A stretch of DNA of 64,000 nucleotides from the NCBI RefSeq assembly GCF_000014885.1, contig NC_011566.1, positions 1 to 64,000 of the forward strand, in the 5' to 3' direction. The stretch's first letter is position 1. Every line of letters begins with the position of its first letter. Positions 53,210 through 62,870 of this stretch are shown piece by piece. Under the pieces are notes generated by a model. That model was given only the letters and a program-made list of their open reading frames with translations, ran no database searches and was not told where the DNA came from. This stretch comes from Shewanella piezotolerans WP3 (GTDB lineage Bacteria; Pseudomonadota; Gammaproteobacteria; Enterobacterales; Shewanellaceae). The position numbers and the translations under genes were made by a program.

Positions 53210-54532
53210 ATGGAACAGCTAGCGCATCTTTATCACGAACACATTAGCGAGTTAAACCGTCGTGTCGCTGATATCACTTCTCGTGAAAATCTGTCCGGCC
53301 TAGTAATCCATTCAGGCCAACCCCATAGACAGTTTTTAGATGACATGGACTATCCATTCAAGGTTAACCCTCACTTTAAAGCTTGGTTACCGGTGATCGA
53401 TAACCCTAACTCTTGGTTAGTTGTTAATGGCCACGATAAACCGACGCTTATTTTTTATCGTCCAGTTGATTTTTGGCATAAAGTGGCTGATGAACCAACA
53501 GATTTTTGGGCCGAATATGTCGATATCAAATACCTAACTAAAGCTGATAAAGTTGCGGAGTTTTTACCCGCTGATATTGATAATTGGGCCTATATTGGTG
53601 AACATTTAGATGTTGCAGATGTATTAGGTTTTAACAGACGCAACCCCGATTCAGTATTGAGTTACCTTAATTATCACAGAGCGGATAAAACCGCTTATGA
53701 ACTCGCATGTATGCGCAAGTCGAATAGTATCGCGGTGACCGGTCATCAAGCGGCGAAAACGGCTTTTTATAATGGCGCCAGTGAATTCGAGATCCTTCAA
53801 GTTTATCTAAGTGCTATCTCGCAGGGTGAAAACCAAGTGCCATATAGTAGTATTGTGGCGTTAAATGAAAATGCTGCGATATTGCACTACACCGCGCTAG
53901 AACAAACATCACCACCACAAAGACTTTCATTTTTGATTGATGCCGGCGCCAATTTTCATGGTTATGCTTCCGACATTACTCGTAGCTACGCATTCGAAAA
54001 GAACATTTTTGATGATTTGATCACTGCCATGGATAGCATGCAATTGCAGATAATTGCGATGATGAAACCAGGCGTTAGTTACGTTGACCTGCACGTCGCG
54101 ACACATCATAAATTGGCACAAATATTGATTGATTTTGACATTGCAACAGGTGATGCTGCGGGATTAGTCGAGCAGGGGATCACCAGTGCTTTCTTCCCCC
54201 ATGGTCTTGGACATATGTTAGGGCTACAGGTGCATGACATGGGCGGCTTCCTTGCTGATGAAAAGGGGACTCATATTGCTTCTCCTGCGGAACATCCTTT
54301 CTTGCGGTGCACGCGTACATTAGCTGAAAATCAAGTATTGACGATCGAACCAGGTGTTTACATTATCGATTCATTATTGGCGCAGCTAAAGCAAGACAAT
54401 CGCCAGCAGCAAGTCAATTGGAATACCGTTGATATCTTGCGTCCATTTGGTGGTATTCGAATTGAAGACAATGTGATTGTTCACTGTGATAGAACTGAAA
54501 ATATGACTCGTAACTTTGGCCTAAATCGCTAA
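53210..54532 (+). CDS. pepQ: Xaa-Pro dipeptidase PepQ
   Basis: A 440-residue dinuclear-metal M24 peptidase that cleaves X-Pro dipeptides. The metal ligands are visible: DAGANFHGYASDITR (two Asp), HGLGHMLGLQVHD (His), EPGVY (Glu) and IRIEDN (Glu). The E. coli order is fadB-pepQ-yigZ-trkH-hemG; here the inserted cluster lies between fadB and pepQ. Confidence 0.95.
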   Translation: MEQLAHLYHEHISELNRRVADITSRENLSGLVIHSGQPHRQFLDDMDYPFKVNPHFKAWLPVIDNPNSWLVVNGHDKPTLIFYRPVDFWHKVADEPTDFWAEYVDIKYLTKADKVAEFLPADIDNWAYIGEHLDVADVLGFNRRNPDSVLSYLNYHRADKTAYELACMRKSNSIAVTGHQAAKTAFYNGASEFEILQVYLSAISQGENQVPYSSIVALNENAAILHYTALEQTSPPQRLSFLIDAGANFHGYASDITRSYAFEKNIFDDLITAMDSMQLQIIAMMKPGVSYVDLHVATHHKLAQILIDFDIATGDAAGLVEQGITSAFFPHGLGHMLGLQVHDMGGFLADEKGTHIASPAEHPFLRCTRTLAENQVLTIEPGVYIIDSLLAQLKQDNRQQQVNWNTVDILRPFGGIRIEDNVIVHCDRTENMTRNFGLNR

Positions 54533-54589
54533 GGATGTGTCAGTTTTAATCCACTTCTTAAAAATGAGAAATTTAATGAGTCATTCATT

Positions 54590-55201
54590 TTGAGTGAGAG
54601 CTACCTGATCCCCGCAAGTGACTTATTGGTCGAGGAGGAGATCAAACATAGCCGATTTATCTCCTACATATTTCACTGCCAGTCTGAAGCAAAGCTTAAG
54701 TGTGTACTTACTAACTTGAGGGCGGAATACCCAGGAGCAAGCCACTACTGCTACGCATTTGTCGCGAGTGCACCATCAGACAGTATTAATATTGGTTCAA
54801 GTGATGATGGTGAACCATCGGGTAGTGCCGGCCGGCCGATGCTGGCCGCTCTGCAAGGCAGTGACATCGGTGAAGTTGGTGCGGTGGTTATCCGTTATTT
54901 CGGTGGCACTAAGTTAGGTGTTGGTGGGCTGGTACGTGCGTATAGCGCAGGCCTAAAAAAAGGATTGCCTCAGCTTGAGACTAAGCTTAAGCAGATCCGC
55001 TATCCGGGGACATTAGTTTGTGGTTACCATCAACTTAAAGATGTTGAGCATCTTTTTTCACGCTGTGATGTGGTTATTGCTGATAAGGTCTTTACCGATA
55101 ATATCAGTATTGAATTTGCCATTCCTAAGCGCTTTAAAGATGAGCTTAACCTAGAGTTGGCCACCATGAGCCAAGGGCAGTTGAAAGCGCTGTTCGACTG
55201 A
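54590..55201 (+). CDS. yigZ: YigZ, IMPACT-family protein
   Basis: A 203-residue protein of the IMPACT/YigZ family. Conserved HSRFISYIFHCQSE, DDGEPSGSAGRPMLAALQG and VVIRYFGGTKLGVGGLVRAY segments are present. The function is not firmly known. The start is a TTG at 54590, and I see no better in-frame ATG. It lies 57 bases after pepQ, as in E. coli. Confidence 0.93.
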   Translation: MSESYLIPASDLLVEEEIKHSRFISYIFHCQSEAKLKCVLTNLRAEYPGASHYCYAFVASAPSDSINIGSSDDGEPSGSAGRPMLAALQGSDIGEVGAVVIRYFGGTKLGVGGLVRAYSAGLKKGLPQLETKLKQIRYPGTLVCGYHQLKDVEHLFSRCDVVIADKVFTDNISIEFAIPKRFKDELNLELATMSQGQLKALFD

Positions 55202-55326
55202 AGAGGCTAAACTCTCGCTGAGCGATCAAATCTTTATGTTGGTTGGTATAAGTAAAACGATTGTGAACATTACAACGAAGTGTGCGAAAATGCATTTGAG
55301 CAAAAATGCGCTAGCAATGGAATCCA

Positions 55327-56784
55327 ATGCAATATAGAACAATAATAAGAATTACAGGCCTACTTATGGGGCTGTTCTCCTTGTCTTTACTTCCGCCAGC
55401 TTTGGTGGCCGTTATCTATAAAGATGGCGGCGGTATGGCATTTATTCAGGCATTTGTTTTGTGTCTCATCCTCGGTTTTACACTTTGGTACCCCAATCGT
55501 CGCCACCGTAAAGATCTCCGAACTCGTGAGGGCTTTCTACTGGTGGTCTTGTTTTGGGTCGTACTTGGCTCTATTGGTGCCGTGCCATTTATTTTCTCAG
55601 GCCAACCTTCGCTTAGTCTTACTGATAGTTTTTTCGAATCCTTCTCAGCGCTAACCACCACAGGGGCGACTGTTATTGTTGGTTTGGACACTCTACCAAA
55701 AGCAATTTTGTTTTATCGACACCTGCTGCAGTGGCTTGGTGGAATGGGAATTATTGTGTTGGCTGTGGCTATTTTACCGGTATTGGGTGTAGGGGGGATG
55801 CAGTTGTATCGCGCTGAAACGCCAGGGCCGGTAAAAGACAGCAAAATGACTCCGAGAATTGCCGAGACAGCTAAAGCCCTTTGGTATATTTATTTGGCTT
55901 TAACCGTAGCTTGCGCAGTCGCATATTGGGCGGCTGGGATGGATGTTTTTGATGCTATTTGTCACTCTTTTTCAACCATTGCTATTGGTGGTTTCTCTAC
56001 TCACGATGCCAGTATAGGCTACTTCGATAGCCCTGCAATTAATATGATTTGTGTGGTGTTCTTATTAATTGCGGCACTTAACTTTAGCCTGCATTTCGCC
56101 GCATTTTCACGCCGCGGCATTAACCTCAAAGTCTATTTTAAAGATGCTGAGTTTAAAGTGCTTATCGCTATTCAGCTTGGTCTTACTGCAATTTGTTTTG
56201 CCACTCTTTACCATAGTGGTATTTATGATTCGCCAGAAGAAACCTTCGACTACGCGTTGTTTCAAGCCGTTTCAGTATCAACAACAGCTGGTTTTGGTAC
56301 TGAAAGTTTCCATGCTTGGCCACTCTTTTTACCTATCTTACTAATATTTTCGAGCTTCATTGGCGGTAGTGGTGGTTCAACAGCCGGTGGTATTAAGGTG
56401 ATGCGAGTTATCTTGCTATTGCTGCAGGGATCGAGAGAGCTTAAGCGTTTAGTGCATCCTCGCGGTATGTTTTCAATTCGCATCAGCGGTAAGGCACTGC
56501 CTGATCGTGTTATTGATGCTGTATGGGGGTTCTTCTCTGCTTACGCCTTAGTATTTGTATTATGCATGTTGATCTTAATGGCGATGGGGATGGATGCTAT
56601 TACAGCATTTAGTGCCACTGCAGCTTGCTTAAATAACTTGGGCCCAGGCCTGGGTGAAGTAGCCAGTAACTATGCCAGTATTGGTGACGGTGAAAAATGG
56701 GTATTGTTATTTGCGATGTTATTTGGTCGTTTAGAGGTGTTTACACTATTAGTGCTATTTACGCCGACATTCTGGAAGAACTAA
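55327..56784 (+). CDS. trkH: TrkH potassium transporter (first copy)
   Basis: A 485-residue inner-membrane K+ transport subunit with four pore repeats: SALTTTGATVIVG, FSTIAIGGFST, VSTTAGFGTE and ACLNNLGPGLG carry the selectivity-filter glycines. It follows yigZ by 125 bases, as in E. coli. It presumably works with the NAD-binding TrkA encoded later in the window. A second trkH lies at 58697. Confidence 0.95.
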   Translation: MQYRTIIRITGLLMGLFSLSLLPPALVAVIYKDGGGMAFIQAFVLCLILGFTLWYPNRRHRKDLRTREGFLLVVLFWVVLGSIGAVPFIFSGQPSLSLTDSFFESFSALTTTGATVIVGLDTLPKAILFYRHLLQWLGGMGIIVLAVAILPVLGVGGMQLYRAETPGPVKDSKMTPRIAETAKALWYIYLALTVACAVAYWAAGMDVFDAICHSFSTIAIGGFSTHDASIGYFDSPAINMICVVFLLIAALNFSLHFAAFSRRGINLKVYFKDAEFKVLIAIQLGLTAICFATLYHSGIYDSPEETFDYALFQAVSVSTTAGFGTESFHAWPLFLPILLIFSSFIGGSGGSTAGGIKVMRVILLLLQGSRELKRLVHPRGMFSIRISGKALPDRVIDAVWGFFSAYALVFVLCMLILMAMGMDAITAFSATAACLNNLGPGLGEVASNYASIGDGEKWVLLFAMLFGRLEVFTLLVLFTPTFWKN

Positions 56785-56892
56785 ATATTGCTGTAAAATC
56801 GCGATGGCTAAGCTAATTTTAATCGTTTAGCTATACTCTTAAACCTTAAGAGCTAAGCGTCATAATTTTTATCTACTAAGAGCAGGAACTGA

Positions 56893-57420
56893 ATGAGCAA
56901 TACACTGGTTATCTATTCAACCGTTGATGGTCTAACCAAAGCAATTTGTGAGCAGATTAGCAAGATCAATCGGCTGCTAGGAGCTACAGTCACCTTGGCC
57001 TCACTTGAGGAAGCAGAAGCACTAGGTTTAGCCCAGTTCGATAAAATTTTGGTCGCTGCGAGTATTCGATACGGCAAACATAGACCTGAGCTATATCAGT
57101 TTATCAATCGTCATCATGCAGTATTAAATGCAAAGAAAAATGCTTTCTTCACTGTTAATGTGGTTGCAAGAAAGCCTGAAAAAAACAGTCCTGAAACCAA
57201 CCCGTATATGAAAAAGTTTTTAGCGCTTTCACTGTGGCAACCTCAACAGCTTGGAGTGTTTGCGGGTAAGATTGATTACCCTAAGTATCGCTTGTTCGAT
57301 AAAGTGATGATCCGCTTTATCATGTGGATGACCAAAGGCCCTACAGATACCAGCGGTACCTTTGAATTTACTAACTGGGAGCAAGTCGATGAATTTGCCC
57401 GCAGTTTTGCAGAGCGCTAG
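56893..57420 (+). CDS. hemG: Menaquinone-dependent protoporphyrinogen IX dehydrogenase HemG (first copy)
   Basis: A 175-residue flavodoxin-like enzyme oxidising protoporphyrinogen IX to protoporphyrin IX, feeding electrons to quinone. The N-terminal FMN loop is YSTVDGLTKAI, and the ASIRYGKHRPELYQF, FFTVNVVARKPEK and YPKYRLFDKVMIRFIMWMTKGPTD segments are conserved HemG features. It follows trkH, the E. coli order. A second hemG lies 586 bases downstream. Confidence 0.93.
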   Translation: MSNTLVIYSTVDGLTKAICEQISKINRLLGATVTLASLEEAEALGLAQFDKILVAASIRYGKHRPELYQFINRHHAVLNAKKNAFFTVNVVARKPEKNSPETNPYMKKFLALSLWQPQQLGVFAGKIDYPKYRLFDKVMIRFIMWMTKGPTDTSGTFEFTNWEQVDEFARSFAER

Positions 57421-57433
57421 TCACGAGTTTAAC

Positions 57434-57479
57434 TTTATAATAAAAAAGCCTGCTAATAAGCAGGCTTTTTTATTATAAA
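57434..57479. terminator. Bidirectional terminator between hemG and arsR
   Basis: A perfect 20-bp inverted repeat (57434-57453/57460-57479) with GCCTGC in the stem and T-runs on both sides; 6-base loop. Confidence 0.93.
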
Positions 57480-57501
57480 TGCTGTAAACAATCGCTAGCA
57501 A

Positions 57502-57819
57502 CTAAGCGCAGTATTTCTTGTGCAGGATTGAGATAACTTCGGTCACTTGTTCATTTTTTAGGGTATAGAATACCACCTGTGAGCTCTTACGAGTCGCCAC
57601 TAAGTCTTCAGAACGTAACACCGCTAAATGCTGTGATAATGCAGATTGGCTCAGTGGTACCGTTTCATTTAACTCTGTTACGCTTAACTCTTTATCAAGT
57701 AATAAGCATAAGATCATTAATCTGTATGGGTTTGCAATTGCTTTAAGCCATTTTGCAGCACTCTCTGCATTAGTTACCATTGCACTGACATCGATTTCTT
57801 TTTGCATACGGTTACTCAC
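57502..57819 (-). CDS. ArsR-family regulator, YgaV/SqrR-like
   Basis: A 105-residue winged-helix repressor. Recognition helix SQSALSQHLAVLRSEDLV. It lacks the ELCVCDL metal box of arsenic sensors. It has Cys38 in the second helix (MILCLLL) and Cys104 at the C-terminus (KKYCA), the two-cysteine pattern of the persulfide sensors SqrR, BigR and YgaV. It reads divergently from the second hemG, with a 186-base spacer carrying an inverted repeat. Redox or sulfide control of its neighbour is inferred. Confidence 0.8.
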   Translation of the reverse strand: MSNRMQKEIDVSAMVTNAESAAKWLKAIANPYRLMILCLLLDKELSVTELNETVPLSQSALSQHLAVLRSEDLVATRKSSQVVFYTLKNEQVTEVISILHKKYCA

Positions 57820-57831
57820 TTCATAGCCTTT

Positions 57832-57849
57832 AATTAGTTAATTCTAATT
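57832..57849. promoter_or_regulatory. Candidate ArsR operator
   Basis: Arms AATTAG and CTAATT (6 bp each) are separated by TTAATT, 12 bases upstream of the arsR start. The position suggests autoregulation. Confidence 0.4.
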
Positions 57850-58005
57850 GAGTTGGTGTGATAAAACAATATACTCCTGCGCTGCAGGGATCTCAATTTT
57901 TGATGTTGATAATATGAGCTATGCCTAATTTGTGATCTATTATCCTGTTAAATCCGCTATTTGCTGCAACAATGAATTTAATGTGGAATTTTCCGAGTTG
58001 GAATA

Positions 58006-58548
58006 ATGAATAAATCAGTTTTAGTTTTGTATTACTCTCGAGGCGGTCATACTGCCAGAATTAGTCGAGCGATTGCCGACCGTATTGTTAGTGAAGGGCA
58101 TCAATGCGATATGATGCATATCAACGAAGCTAAGGCTGAAGGGCTAGATTGGTCAAAATATGATGCAGTAGCACTAGGAGCATGCGTGCTTTACGGCTCG
58201 TACCATAAGTCGGTATTTGAATTTGTAACCGAGCATCAAGCCGAGTTTGCCGCTAAGCCTGCGAGCTTTTTCAGCGTTAACGTTGTGGCACGTAATCCTG
58301 AAAAACGGGTACCTGAAAACAATAAGTATCTACAGAAATTTATCGAGCTATCGCCATGGAAGCCACAAGACGTAAAAGTGATAGCGGGTAAAGTTGATTA
58401 TCCATCATGGCGCTGGTACGACCGCTGGATGATCCAGTTCATCATGAAGATGACTAATGGCCCGACGGATCCTACATCGGTTATCGATTACACCGATTGG
58501 CAAGATGTTGATGCATACGCTGACCACTTGGTTACCTTGTCAAAATAG
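58006..58548 (+). CDS. hemG: HemG paralog (second copy)
   Basis: A 180-residue flavodoxin-like protein close in sequence to the copy upstream: FFSVNVVARNPEKRVPENNKYL and YPSWRWYDRWMIQFIMKMTNGPTD align with FFTVNVVARKPEK and YPKYRLFDKVMIRFIMWMTKGPTD. The FMN loop is YYSRGGHTARI. It is closer in length to E. coli HemG (181). Whether both function in heme synthesis cannot be told. It is divergent from arsR and ends before a terminator shared with the second trkH. Confidence 0.93.
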   Translation: MNKSVLVLYYSRGGHTARISRAIADRIVSEGHQCDMMHINEAKAEGLDWSKYDAVALGACVLYGSYHKSVFEFVTEHQAEFAAKPASFFSVNVVARNPEKRVPENNKYLQKFIELSPWKPQDVKVIAGKVDYPSWRWYDRWMIQFIMKMTNGPTDPTSVIDYTDWQDVDAYADHLVTLSK

Positions 58549-58565
58549 CGCGTTTTAGACAGATA

Positions 58566-58593
58566 AAGCCATAGCTATTTGCTGTGGTTTTTT
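58566..58593. terminator. Terminator between hemG copy 2 and trkH copy 2
   Basis: A 10-bp stem AAGCCATAGC/GCTGTGGTTT (with G-U pairs) and 5-base loop, followed by T. It terminates hemG on the plus strand; the minus-strand version lacks a strong T-run. Confidence 0.7.
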
Positions 58594-58696
58594 AATGCCT
58601 GTTTATACATATCAGGATGATTAAAATTTAATTCGTAACTGCTTAAAGCGCCACTCTATATTCTGCATGGCTATCCCCTACTTAGTCGTGCAGGTA

Positions 58697-60139
58697 TTAA
58701 TACCTCCAAAAACTCGGGTGGAATAATACCGCTACAGTTAAAATCTCAAGTCTGCCTAACAGCATGCCAACCGATAATGCCCATTTAGCAACATCGGGTA
58801 GTGGAGCAAAATTACCTGCAGGACCGATGGTATCACCTAGTCCTGGTCCAACATTAGTCACCGCAGTAATCGCTCCGGTAAAGCTAGTGATAGGATCTAA
58901 GCCTGTAAGTACCAAGATGATAGATAAGCCAACAATGACCAACATAAATAGCAGGATAAAGGTGACCAGTGAGCGGACGATATCATCCCTGATAATGCGG
59001 TTGTTATAGCGTTCTTTAAACACGCCATTCGGGTGAAACTGCTGCTTAAGTTGCTCCCGCATTATCACCCCTGCAATCTGAAAGCGGAAAATCTTTATTC
59101 CACCCGACGTCGAGCCTGAGCAGCTGCCGACGAACATTAAAAATAGGAAAACGATATTGGCGACAGCACCCCAAGCGGAATAATCCGTGAGGCCATAACC
59201 TGTGGTAGTAACAACAGACACCACATTAAAACTAGCAAGGCGTAGCGCATCGATAGGGGCTATCTCTCTGCTGCTCCATAACCACAGCGCCAGCAAGATG
59301 GAAACCAGAATGACAAACTTTAAGAAGCCTTTGACTTGAGCATCATTCCATACTTTTAATGATTTTTGTTGCACCATGTAGACAAACATTAATAGCGGCA
59401 GACCACCGGTGAGCATAAAAGTGGTGCCGACCCAGTGCGCCTCTTTTGAAAAGGCGGCCATAGAGCTATCTGACGTTGAATAACCGCCAGTTGAAAGGGT
59501 GGTCATTGCATGGTTAATCGCTTGAAACCAATTCATACCACTGCTGTGATAAGCCAAAAAACACAGAAAAGTTAGTAGGATATAAACTATGAATAGGCTT
59601 TTTGCCATATGTTGAGTTCGAGGAGTTGCTTTATCGCCCCAATCAGAAGACTCGGTTCTAAATAGTCGCATACCACCGACGTTTAGAAATGGTAGTACAG
59701 CAACCGCCATTACAATAAACCCTATGCCCCCGAGCCATTGAAGTAGGGAGCGCCAGATCAGAATGCTGTGATCCATAGTGTCCAGCCCTGAAAGTACTGT
59801 CGAGCCTGTGGTGGTGATCCCTGACATTGTTTCAAAAAACGCATCGGTATAATTAATACCGTGATAAAGAGTAAAAGGTAGCGCGGCAAATAAGCTAACA
59901 ATAAACCAGGTGAGGCTGGTTAGTAGGAACATGTCACGGATGTTAAGGTGGAGCTTTTGAGATTGTCCTTGGTGCATGCAAAAACTGGCCGCGGTACCCG
60001 CAACCAGAGAGGAGATCATAAATGCACCTACTGTTTCTTCGCCGTAGTAAAGTGCGAAAGCACCAGGGATCAACATAAACGCGGTGAGCGTTGATAGAAA
60101 AATCCCCAATATAAACAGCAGAGGCCGAAAGTTCAGCAT
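58697..60139 (-). CDS. trkH: TrkH potassium transporter (second copy)
   Basis: A 480-residue Trk/Ktr-type channel subunit. Filter segments: SGITTTGSTVLSG, MTTLSTGGYST, VSVVTTTGYGLTD and TAVTNVGPGLG. It diverges from the first copy (for example GITTTGSTVLSG against ALTTTGATVIVG), so the two are not a recent duplication. It follows trkA on the same strand by 27 bases, so TrkA and this TrkH are co-transcribed. Confidence 0.95.
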   Translation of the reverse strand: MLNFRPLLFILGIFLSTLTAFMLIPGAFALYYGEETVGAFMISSLVAGTAASFCMHQGQSQKLHLNIRDMFLLTSLTWFIVSLFAALPFTLYHGINYTDAFFETMSGITTTGSTVLSGLDTMDHSILIWRSLLQWLGGIGFIVMAVAVLPFLNVGGMRLFRTESSDWGDKATPRTQHMAKSLFIVYILLTFLCFLAYHSSGMNWFQAINHAMTTLSTGGYSTSDSSMAAFSKEAHWVGTTFMLTGGLPLLMFVYMVQQKSLKVWNDAQVKGFLKFVILVSILLALWLWSSREIAPIDALRLASFNVVSVVTTTGYGLTDYSAWGAVANIVFLFLMFVGSCSGSTSGGIKIFRFQIAGVIMREQLKQQFHPNGVFKERYNNRIIRDDIVRSLVTFILLFMLVIVGLSIILVLTGLDPITSFTGAITAVTNVGPGLGDTIGPAGNFAPLPDVAKWALSVGMLLGRLEILTVAVLFHPSFWRY

Positions 60140-60166
60140 GGTGTTAGGTTAGGCTCCGGAACACAT

Positions 60167-61576
60167 TTAAAAGAAGAAGGCGCTCGGCTGGAATAACTTT
60201 TCAACTTCACCGATAAACTTCTTGTTAACTAAGAATAGGATGACATGGTCACCTTGTTCAATGACCGTTTTATCGTGTGCCATCAATACTTCGTCATCTC
60301 TGACAATAGCACCAATTGTTGTACCAGGAGGCAGTTTGATGTCGCCAATCTGCTTGCCGACAACCTTGGAGGTATTTTTATCGCCGTGGGCAATCGCTTC
60401 GATAGCTTCTGCTGCGCCACGTCTTAATGAGTAAACATTACAGATATCGCCTTGACGAATGTGGGTCAAAAGCGCCGAGATAGTGGCTTGTTGTGGCGAG
60501 ATCGCGATGTCGATATTGGCCTCTTGCACAATATCAACATAAGCTTCTCGCTGTATCAGCACCATGACTTTTTTAGCCCCCATGCGTTTTGCTAATAACG
60601 CAGCCATAATATTGGCTTCATCGTCATTAGTCACCGCAATAAAGACATCAGTTTGATCGATGTGCTCTTCTAGTAATAACTCTTGATCGGAAGCATCACC
60701 ACAAAATACCGTTGTATTCTCAAGTTTTTCCGATAACTCTTCAGCGCGCTCTTGCTTGTGTTCAATCAGTTTTACCGAATGATTACGTTGCAGCTGCTTA
60801 GCGAGTCCAAGGCCGATATTACCACCACCGGCAATCATAATATTGCGGTAAGAGTTATCCAGTTTCTGCATTTCACTCATAACGGCGCGCACATGACGGC
60901 TATCAGCAACAAAGAACACTTCATCGTCGGCTTCAATGATAGTTGTTCCGCGGGGCATAATCGGTCGACCTTGCCTAAAGATAGCGGCAACCCGGGTATC
61001 AATATTGGGCATGTGCTCGCGTAATGCCGCTAAGGCATTACCGACCAGTGGTCCACCGTAATAAGCACGAACGGCAACGAGGCTTAGTTTACCTTCGGCG
61101 AACTCCAGTACTTGCAGCGCGCCTGGGTATTCAACTAGGCGACCTATATAGGCCGTCACTAGCTGCTCTGGTGCGATAAGTTCATCAATGATAAAACCAC
61201 CGCGAGGACGATTTTCTGAATGTTTGGTCTCGCTATCAATAAACAGTTTATCGCGTAGGTTTAAGTACTGCTCAGATCGAATTCGGGCAATTTTGGTAGG
61301 CGTACCAAACAGTGAATAGGCTATTTGGCAGGCGGCCATATTACATTCATCGCTGTTAGTAACAGCAATCAGCATGTCGGCATCCTCTGCGCCGGCAGCC
61401 TTTAATACATCTGGGTGAGCACCGTGACCAACAATAACCCGCAAGTCGTACTTATCTTGTAAGGTACGTAAGCGAGTTTTATCGTTGTCGACGATAGTGA
61501 TATCGTTATTTTCACCAACTAAGTTTTCGGCTAATGTGCCACCAACCTGTCCCGCACCCAAAATGATTATTTTCAT
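60167..61576 (-). CDS. trkA: TrkA, NAD-binding regulator of Trk K+ uptake
   Basis: A 469-residue cytosolic gating subunit. Two Rossmann RCK-N domains (KIIILGAGQVGGTLAENL and NIMIAGGGNIGLGLAKQL) alternate with two TrkA-C domains, the two-copy arrangement of E. coli TrkA. The normal length is slightly exceeded. It begins 7 bases after rsmB ends and is followed by trkH in the same direction. Confidence 0.96.
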   Translation of the reverse strand: MKIIILGAGQVGGTLAENLVGENNDITIVDNDKTRLRTLQDKYDLRVIVGHGAHPDVLKAAGAEDADMLIAVTNSDECNMAACQIAYSLFGTPTKIARIRSEQYLNLRDKLFIDSETKHSENRPRGGFIIDELIAPEQLVTAYIGRLVEYPGALQVLEFAEGKLSLVAVRAYYGGPLVGNALAALREHMPNIDTRVAAIFRQGRPIMPRGTTIIEADDEVFFVADSRHVRAVMSEMQKLDNSYRNIMIAGGGNIGLGLAKQLQRNHSVKLIEHKQERAEELSEKLENTTVFCGDASDQELLLEEHIDQTDVFIAVTNDDEANIMAALLAKRMGAKKVMVLIQREAYVDIVQEANIDIAISPQQATISALLTHIRQGDICNVYSLRRGAAEAIEAIAHGDKNTSKVVGKQIGDIKLPPGTTIGAIVRDDEVLMAHDKTVIEQGDHVILFLVNKKFIGEVEKLFQPSAFFF

Positions 61577-61583
61577 TGCCGTA

Positions 61584-62870
61584 CTAATCCTTCACTAGGC
61601 GAGCGTAATAAAAGCCGTCCATATTGTCTTGCCCTGGAACAATTTGCCAACCTGTATCTTGTGGATTGGTTTGCTCTTCGATAGGCATTAAGGTTGCATC
61701 TGCTGTTCTTGCTAAAAAGGCGCTTACTTGATCTCTGTTCTCTTGCGGCAAGATAGAGCATGTTGCATATAAGAGTGTGCCACCAGGCTTTAACCACTTC
61801 CAGCAGTGATCAAATATTTTGGATTGTAGTGCTGCTAACTCTTCAATATCATTATTCTTTCTTAGCCATTTTATATCTGGATGACGACGAATAACACCTG
61901 TTGCGGAACAAGGTGCATCGAGCAAGATACGGTCAAACTTATCACCTTGCCACCAAGAATCAATATCTGCGGCATCACCATGAATTAATTCAGCCTCAAG
62001 AGACAAGCGGTCCAAATTCTGTTGTACACGTTCAAGTCGTTTGGCATCAAAATCTACTGCAACTAGCTTAATATCGGGTGCCAGTTCTAATAAGTGACAA
62101 GTTTTACCACCTGGTGCCGCGCATGCATCAAGTACCAGCTCATCACCTTGCGGCGCGAGCAGTGTGGCTGCCCATTGCGCTGCGCCATCCTGTACTGATG
62201 CGGCGCCAGTTTCAAAACCGGGTAGCTGCATAACGTCGCGAGGACTGCTTAATAAAATTGAATCAGGACTGTTACCCGCTTCAGCTTCTATGTCTAAGCC
62301 TGCTAATGCTTGTAAGTAAGTTTCTCTGCTCTGGGATTGCTGATTGTTACGCAACCACATCGGCGGACGCTGATGACTTTGCTCAATGACCTGTTGCCAA
62401 TTTTCTGGGTAAGCCTCTTTTAAGCGTTTGATGATCCAAGCTGGGGTATTGTAGGCAAGTGTATCGTTGTCGGTTGATAAGGGTTTTTCTTGGCGTTGAA
62501 TGGTGCGCAAGACACCGTTTACGACCTTGACTAAGCCTTCAAATTTTAATTGGCGACAAGCCTCTGCTGTTTCTGAAATTGCAGCATGGCTTGGGATCCG
62601 TGTGAAGTAAATCTGATAACAACCAATCAATAGCAATTGGTGTACGATGCGCTGCTTACCTTTGAGCGGTTTGCTCATGCAGTCGCTAACTTGTTTATCA
62701 AGCTGTGGCAGATGACGCATGACACCATAGCAAAGCTCTGCTAACAGGGCTTTATCTTTACCACTGTCGAGGTGTTTTTGCTGATCGGGCAGGGCGACAG
62801 ATAATGATATGCCTTTTTCAAGGACCTGAAATACTACTTTCGCGGCTAGCGCTCTTAAGTTCATTGCCAT
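61584..62870 (-). CDS. rsmB: 16S rRNA (cytosine-967-C5) methyltransferase RsmB
   Basis: A 428-residue enzyme (also called Sun) that methylates C967 of 16S rRNA with SAM. An N-terminal NusB-like helical domain (about 1-140) precedes the Rossmann methyltransferase domain: SAM site DACAAPGGKTCHLLEL, catalytic Cys pair in DAPCSATGVIRRHPDIKW and YATCSILPQEN. It overlaps the 3' end of fmt by one base (62870). This fmt-rsmB-trkA order is conserved in gammaproteobacteria. Confidence 0.97.
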   Translation of the reverse strand: MAMNLRALAAKVVFQVLEKGISLSVALPDQQKHLDSGKDKALLAELCYGVMRHLPQLDKQVSDCMSKPLKGKQRIVHQLLLIGCYQIYFTRIPSHAAISETAEACRQLKFEGLVKVVNGVLRTIQRQEKPLSTDNDTLAYNTPAWIIKRLKEAYPENWQQVIEQSHQRPPMWLRNNQQSQSRETYLQALAGLDIEAEAGNSPDSILLSSPRDVMQLPGFETGAASVQDGAAQWAATLLAPQGDELVLDACAAPGGKTCHLLELAPDIKLVAVDFDAKRLERVQQNLDRLSLEAELIHGDAADIDSWWQGDKFDRILLDAPCSATGVIRRHPDIKWLRKNNDIEELAALQSKIFDHCWKWLKPGGTLLYATCSILPQENRDQVSAFLARTADATLMPIEEQTNPQDTGWQIVPGQDNMDGFYYARLVKD

